Shown here: positions 62,401-63,151 of the stretch, piece by piece
Layout: the number at the start of each line of letters is the position of its first letter
Numbering within the stretch: the first letter of the stretch is position 1
Assembly: GCA_026936105.1 (NCBI GenBank)
Contig: JAIXKI010000001.1
Coordinates: forward strand, 1 to 63,151
DNA: 63,151 bases
Reading direction: 5' to 3'
Source of the DNA: Chitinophagales bacterium
GTDB lineage: Bacteria; Bacteroidota; Bacteroidia; Chitinophagales; Chitinophagaceae
Made by a program: the position numbers and the translations under genes
Notes under the pieces: model-generated
Databases searched by the model: none
The model's input: the letters and a program-made list of their open reading frames with translations, nothing else
Told to the model about the DNA's origin: nothing

Positions 62401-63151
62401 GCGATCCTGATGGAAGCATTAGTTCTTATCAATGGACGAAAATCTCAGGGCCTTCACAGTTCAATATCGTTTCTCTAAACAATGCACAAACCCAGGTCAC
62501 TAATCTTGTTCAAGGCACATACCAGTTTCAGTTAACGGCGACCGATAACAAAGGAGCCACTGCTACGGATATTGTGAAAGTGGTGGTAAATGCCGCCAAC
62601 CAGGCCCCTTCGGCAGATGCCGGCTCTGATCAAACGATCACCCTGCCGCAGAACAGTATTACCCTTTCAGGATCCGGCGTAGATCCGGATGGAACCATTG
62701 CGTCTTATCAATGGAATAAAATATCAGGACCGGAACAATTTAATATTTCATCAGCCACACAGGCTCAGACCAACGTCAATAACCTGGCGCAGGGCGCTTA
62801 TCAGTTTGAGTTAACGGTAACGGATGACCAGGGAGCAACCGGAAAAGACACGGTAAGAGTGGTTGTAAATAAAGCAAACCAGGCGCCCGTTGTCAATGCC
62901 GGTTCAAATCAAAATATTACTTTACCCGCAGATAGTGTTGCTTTATCCGGAAGCGCTTACGATCCTGATGGCTCCATCTCTTCTTATGAGTGGACCAGAA
63001 TTTCAGGGCCTTCCCAGTTCACTATTGTTTCTCCTTCGGAAGCACAAACAAAAGTGAGGAACCTGACAGCAGGTACCTATCAATTCCAGTTATCGGTGAC
63101 CGATAACCAGGGAGCCACTGCCACTTCAACCGTAACCATCACGGTGAATGC
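59496..63151 (+). CDS. Large secreted protein with beta-helix-like domain and tandem PKD-type repeats (3' end outside window)
   Basis: One frame is open from ATG 59496 to the window end, 1,218 codons with no stop. Residues 1-22 are a signal peptide (MKKLLTFLSFSACLLAIETA). Residues about 23-655 resemble a right-handed parallel beta-helix as in pectate-lyase-like proteins: SLDKLNSFFLNLRPGDSVLF, then many NNN/SNN-type turns such as NISNNLIQNFCAIKDDGAGI and NNVIISGNTVANGVERGIYI. From residue 660 come tandem PKD-type repeats of 93-94 residues. It is probably a surface or T9SS cargo protein, but the C-terminus that would prove this is outside the window. It is divergent from the export operon. Possible roles are glycan binding or lyase activity. 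Confidence 0.85.
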   Translation, partial: MKKLLTFLSFSACLLAIETAHATNYYFSSSGGNDSYSSTQAQNPATPWKSLDKLNSFFLNLRPGDSVLFKCGDTFYGKLVIGQSGNSGSPIVLSSYGSGAKPVITGFTPVTSWKNIGGNIWESTNAVKRNNGMLNMVIINDNFQPIGRWPKVTASKQGYLNIDSHSGNTSITSSGLSGVPDYTGGQIVTRKNHWILDVDNITSLSGTTVNFTNSDPSYNIQNNFGFFFQNHANACTQQGDWYYTLATKKLGMYSNSEPSGVLVASIDTLVEVNQHDYITFHNLNIKGSNEINLIIRISHFINIERCDISYAGKRGIVITDEWDYPYKASNISIFNSTISYSNSIGLDVASTKNHSIKNNFFNKIGIVAGMGQNGDGQYMGVYRIGENSSFTFNTMDSIGYTALYFVGKNINISNNLIQNFCAIKDDGAGIYTYGNNNSGTTVSNNIVLNAIGNNNGTVGGTWAEGIYMDDGSNNVIISGNTVANGVERGIYIHNAHEIQILNNTCYNNNRQLYFLHDNISPSNPIRNIKLEGNIFVSKNPNQLVFGYSTISDDILSFGTADNNYYARPINEPKTFSIPGTDNTLAGWQSYSGQDAHSKSFPKTIKDVNDLRFEYNATQSPKTINLGATYIDVTGKTYSGSVTLQPYTSIVLLYQSGTVSNQPPVADAGPDQNFFLPVNSVTLNGSGSDPDGSITSYQWAKISGPSQYNIVSPGQAQTVVNNLAEGVYQFELTVTDDKGATGKDVVTVTVKPANNQAPTANAGPDQTITLPSNTVTLNGSGSDPDGSISSYQWTKISGPSQFSIASPNNAQTVVNSLVQGVYQFQLTVTDNKGATASSTVTITVNTAPNQPPTANAGSDQTITLPANSVTLNGSGNDPDGSIDSYQWTKISGPGQFSISSPTKAQTTVNNLAEGTYLFQLKVTDNKGATATSTVTITVNAAPNQPPTANAGSDQTITLPVNSVTLNGSGSDPDGSISSYQWTKISGPSQFNIVSLNNAQTQVTNLVQGTYQFQLTATDNKGATATDIVKVVVNAANQAPSADAGSDQTITLPQNSITLSGSGVDPDGTIASYQWNKISGPEQFNISSATQAQTNVNNLAQGAYQFELTVTDDQGATGKDTVRVVVNKANQAPVVNAGSNQNITLPADSVALSGSAYDPDGSISSYEWTRISGPSQFTIVSPSEAQTKVRNLTAGTYQFQLSVTDNQGATATSTVTITVN
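61473..63151 (+). repeat. At least six tandem PKD-type repeats, 279-282 bp each
   Basis: Units begin at 61473, 61755, 62037, 62319, 62598 and 62877. Each opens NQ(A/P)P with (A/V)(D/N)AG(P/S)(D/N)Q, continues with LNGSGSDPDGSISSYQW or a close variant, KISGP and an AQT(x)VNNL-like segment, and ends LTVTDNKGATA-like and VTITVN-like. Periods are 94, 94, 94, 93 and 93 codons. The sixth unit is cut by the window end, so the total number is unknown. Confidence 0.9.

Noticed and set aside
61626-62432. Antisense open frames opposite the PKD repeats
   Set aside because: The two frames repeat each other's residues at the PKD period, as expected for antisense shadows of a repeat.

Overview
The window looks like a chromosomal segment of a Bacteroidota bacterium, probably a Chitinophagaceae/Sphingobacteriia-type relative; the genus cannot be fixed from the sequence alone. 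The evidence is a type IX secretion (T9SS) C-terminal sorting domain in the protein at 12036-13310, Bacteroidota-type promoters (TTTG-N20-TATCTTTG ahead of tRNA-Glu), an UpxY-like NusG paralogue in the polysaccharide operon, a DUF4476 protein, and an AT-rich genome with compact operons.

Left flank (1-13.4 kb), mostly housekeeping: truA with a DUF4476 protein, a divergent secreted M1 aminopeptidase, a 122-bp tandem intergenic repeat, a lemA-lemA-TPM-TPM operon, a PQQ-type sugar dehydrogenase lipoprotein, gap and pgk, tRNA-Glu, and a T9SS-secreted protein closed by a bidirectional terminator.

Core (13.4-58.4 kb): about 45 kb of genes all on the minus strand, a very large exopolysaccharide/capsule locus read from right to left. 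It opens with wza (outer-membrane export lipoprotein), wzc (tyrosine autokinase) and an upxY-like antiterminator. The wzm/wzt ABC transporter, a hexapeptide acetyltransferase and an O-antigen-polymerase-like protein follow. Then come many glycosyltransferases, nucleotide-sugar enzymes (a GDP-mannose 3,5-epimerase-like protein, a UDP-glucuronate-epimerase-like protein, two UDP-GlcNAc 2-epimerases) and the initiating undecaprenyl-phosphate sugar transferase. Decoration genes are abundant: a pair of CapK/PaaK-like adenylate-forming enzymes, an MBOAT acyltransferase with an SGNH partner, and a cassette of NadE-like synthetase, acyl ligase, NTF2-like protein, PrmC-like methyltransferase, ACP and AsnB-like amidotransferase. 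A polysaccharide deacetylase and a module of three polyprenyl-phosphate-sugar enzymes complete the set. The inferred scheme is that the repeat unit starts on undecaprenyl phosphate, is extended and decorated, and leaves through Wzm/Wzt and Wza/Wzc. No Wzx flippase is visible although a Wzy-like protein is present.

Right flank (58.4-63.15 kb): a gene-poor, repeat-bearing regulatory region of about 1.1 kb, then a divergent plus-strand gene running off the window. It encodes a secreted protein with a beta-helix-like domain followed by at least six tandem PKD-type repeats.

Four core genes (glycosyltransferase at 14.4 kb, Gint1_N-like protein at 46.2 kb, epimerase at 47.9 kb, polymerase at 50.25 kb) carry single-base frame disruptions. 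All five indels can be placed in A/T homopolymer runs. They may be assembly errors or slippage mutations, and intact proteins are reconstructed in the entries. The most unusual functional content is the ACP/ligase/AsnB/PrmC-like/NadE-like cassette at 26.0-32.4 kb, which has the parts of an acyl- or amide-forming decoration pathway.
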